In this document: one piece after another, positions 62,801 through 64,000 of the stretch
Position numbering within the stretch: the first letter of the stretch is position 1
Layout: each line of letters begins with the position of its first letter
Assembly: GCA_013398955.1 (NCBI GenBank)
Contig: VWPU01001357.1
Span: 1-64,000 of the forward strand
Direction: 5' to 3'
DNA length: 64,000 nucleotides
From: Callaeas wilsoni
Lineage: Eukaryota; Chordata; Aves; Passeriformes; Callaeidae
Notes under the pieces: model-generated
What the model saw: only the letters and a program-made list of their open reading frames with translations
Told to the model about the DNA's origin: nothing
Databases searched by the model: none
Program-made: the position numbers and the translations under genes

Positions 62801-64000
62801 CTAAAAAAATACCAAATAATGAGAATTAAATCAGGAAAACAAAATCTTCAACTGTATTAAAAAGTATGCATTTAGTTTCTCTGGTAAGATGCCTCCTTGA
62901 ATTTAATTTCCCTCATTTTCAGCTTTGCTTCCAGAACCATAAAATCTGTAACTGGTGTTACTGTCCTTATTATCCTACTCCATGTGCACAATAGATGTTG
63001 AGTTTTGGGCCCTATCTCTTCCCATCAGCAAGCAGAAACAGAACCCTTTAATTAAGATTATTTATATTCTCTCTTAATCCTGTATCCTGTTGAGTTTGAT
63101 TTTTTTCACAGTACCACATGGAAATAATCATTCAGTTATCAAAGGTTTTCTCACAGATGGAAGAAACCACAGGAAGTACATATTTTCTAATGGAAGATCA
63201 TACAAATACCAACCTTTTCCCAGCTAAGAATGATTTGAGTACTCTGTATTCAGAGAGAAAAGAGGTTATAAGTGAGAAACGATCCAAGAGCAAGATACAG
63301 ACTTTTATTTCTTCTGGTATTCTATCGAAATCAAATGTACAGTTAAGTGTAGGGTCATGCCAAGCAGCTAACACAGCAGGTAGCAGTTCTCATGCTGCTC
63401 CTCATGAACAGACTCCTAAAACAAGCTATTCATAATTTTTTTTCCTGAGGATACATAGTGTACTTTTGCAGACTCTTTTTTTTCCAGAAATCAGATGTAA
63501 TTCTCAATAAAGACTGATATTAACAATACACATAAGGCTATACAGGATGATTAATCTATATGAAAAAAGCAGTGATTTAAGTGAGAGGCAATCTATGCAT
63601 GACCTGAAAACAGCCCTAGTATAACAGAACTTGCAGTGATTACATTCATATTCCAGTGGCTCTAACTAACCTAGAATGTTTTCTGCATATGAGCTCACAA
63701 ATGATCCCTAAAACGAAGAGATGTAACAAACCAGTCACTGCTTCACAGAGGTGTAAAAATCTCATAAGAGTATCAGAGAAACAATTAGCTGCAAAAAACT
63801 GATCAAGCTACCAGCAAGTAATTCACAAAATCACAAAGCTAATCATCTTTAGGAATGCAAGATTGCAAGAAACAAGTGATTGCTCCAGGAATTACAGTCA
63901 CCAGTCCTTCGACATAAAGCTGCTGGCAAACAACTCTACAGAGCTACTGCAAGCTAATTCACATACATGGGGCCACTGATGAACCAGGCACCAGCGCTCA
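62801..64000 (-). other. HFM1: HFM1 intron running off the right edge
   Basis: The preceding HFM1 exon should encode the Walker A region (APTGSGKT type) and end in A of the split Met codon. I searched this segment on the minus strand and did not find it, so it lies beyond 64000. The only notable item is the plus-strand ORF described separately. Confidence 0.75.
63112..63511 (+). other. Antisense terminal-exon candidate with poly(A) signal
   Basis: A polypyrimidine tract ending TTTTTTTCACAG is followed by 107 open codons (63112-63432), TAA at 63433-63435 and a canonical AATAAA at 63506-63511, 71 nt later. The order acceptor, ORF, stop, poly(A) signal is that of a last coding exon on the strand opposite HFM1. 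The predicted peptide is Ser/Lys/Thr-rich and polar (includes STYFLMEDHTNTN and ends PKTSYS). I recognise no family. A chance ORF of this length is not rare in AT-rich DNA. Confidence 0.25.

Overview
The window looks like vertebrate nuclear DNA, most likely from a bird. It has AT-rich introns and spacers, isolated CpG islands, GT-AG exons with clear polypyrimidine tracts, very few interspersed repeats, and a decayed CR1 LINE, the retroelement family typical of birds and reptiles. No bacterial, viral or plasmid architecture is visible.

The one protein-coding gene I can identify with confidence is HFM1 (MER3), the meiotic ATP-dependent DNA helicase, on the minus strand. Exons were read base by base from 62800 down to a stop codon at 40512-40514. 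Thirty-one coding exons (one a proposed 25-nt microexon) give about 1085 residues in one continuous frame. They run from just after the Walker A exon, which lies beyond the right edge, to the C-terminus. They carry helicase motifs Ia to VI (including DEVH and [10 protein letters not shown]), the winged-helix and Sec63-type modules, the cysteine/histidine cluster and the conserved C-terminal tail. The N-terminus, promoter and motif I are off the window.

Layout from left to right. 1-760 is a dense CpG island with a palindromic CRE, an NRF1-like site and a minus-strand splice donor at its left edge; from human gene order (ZNF644 lies downstream of HFM1) it may be the ZNF644 promoter, but no ZNF644 coding sequence is present. 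About 930-2010 is a dead CR1 fragment. From there to 25.5 kb is intergenic DNA with homopolymers, a hairpin and two possible ancient repeat fragments. 25742-26467 is a GC-rich minisatellite built from a 29-bp monomer and nine near-identical 43-bp copies; it creates long spurious ORFs in all three forward frames. Around 28.5-29.5 kb there is a well-formed orphan exon candidate and a second CpG island with a ZNF143/SBS-like site and a 16-bp palindrome, which suggests an undescribed transcript between ZNF644 and HFM1. 29.8-39.9 kb is intergenic apart from a possible LTR-like block near 34.3-35.6 kb. 40-64 kb is HFM1, whose introns contain two plus-strand ORFs that begin at splice-acceptor-like sites.

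I did not find a clearly new biological system. The items most worth a second look are the orphan CpG-island/exon locus, the nested minisatellite, the phase-restoring HFM1 microexon, and the antisense terminal-exon candidate at 63.1-63.5 kb.
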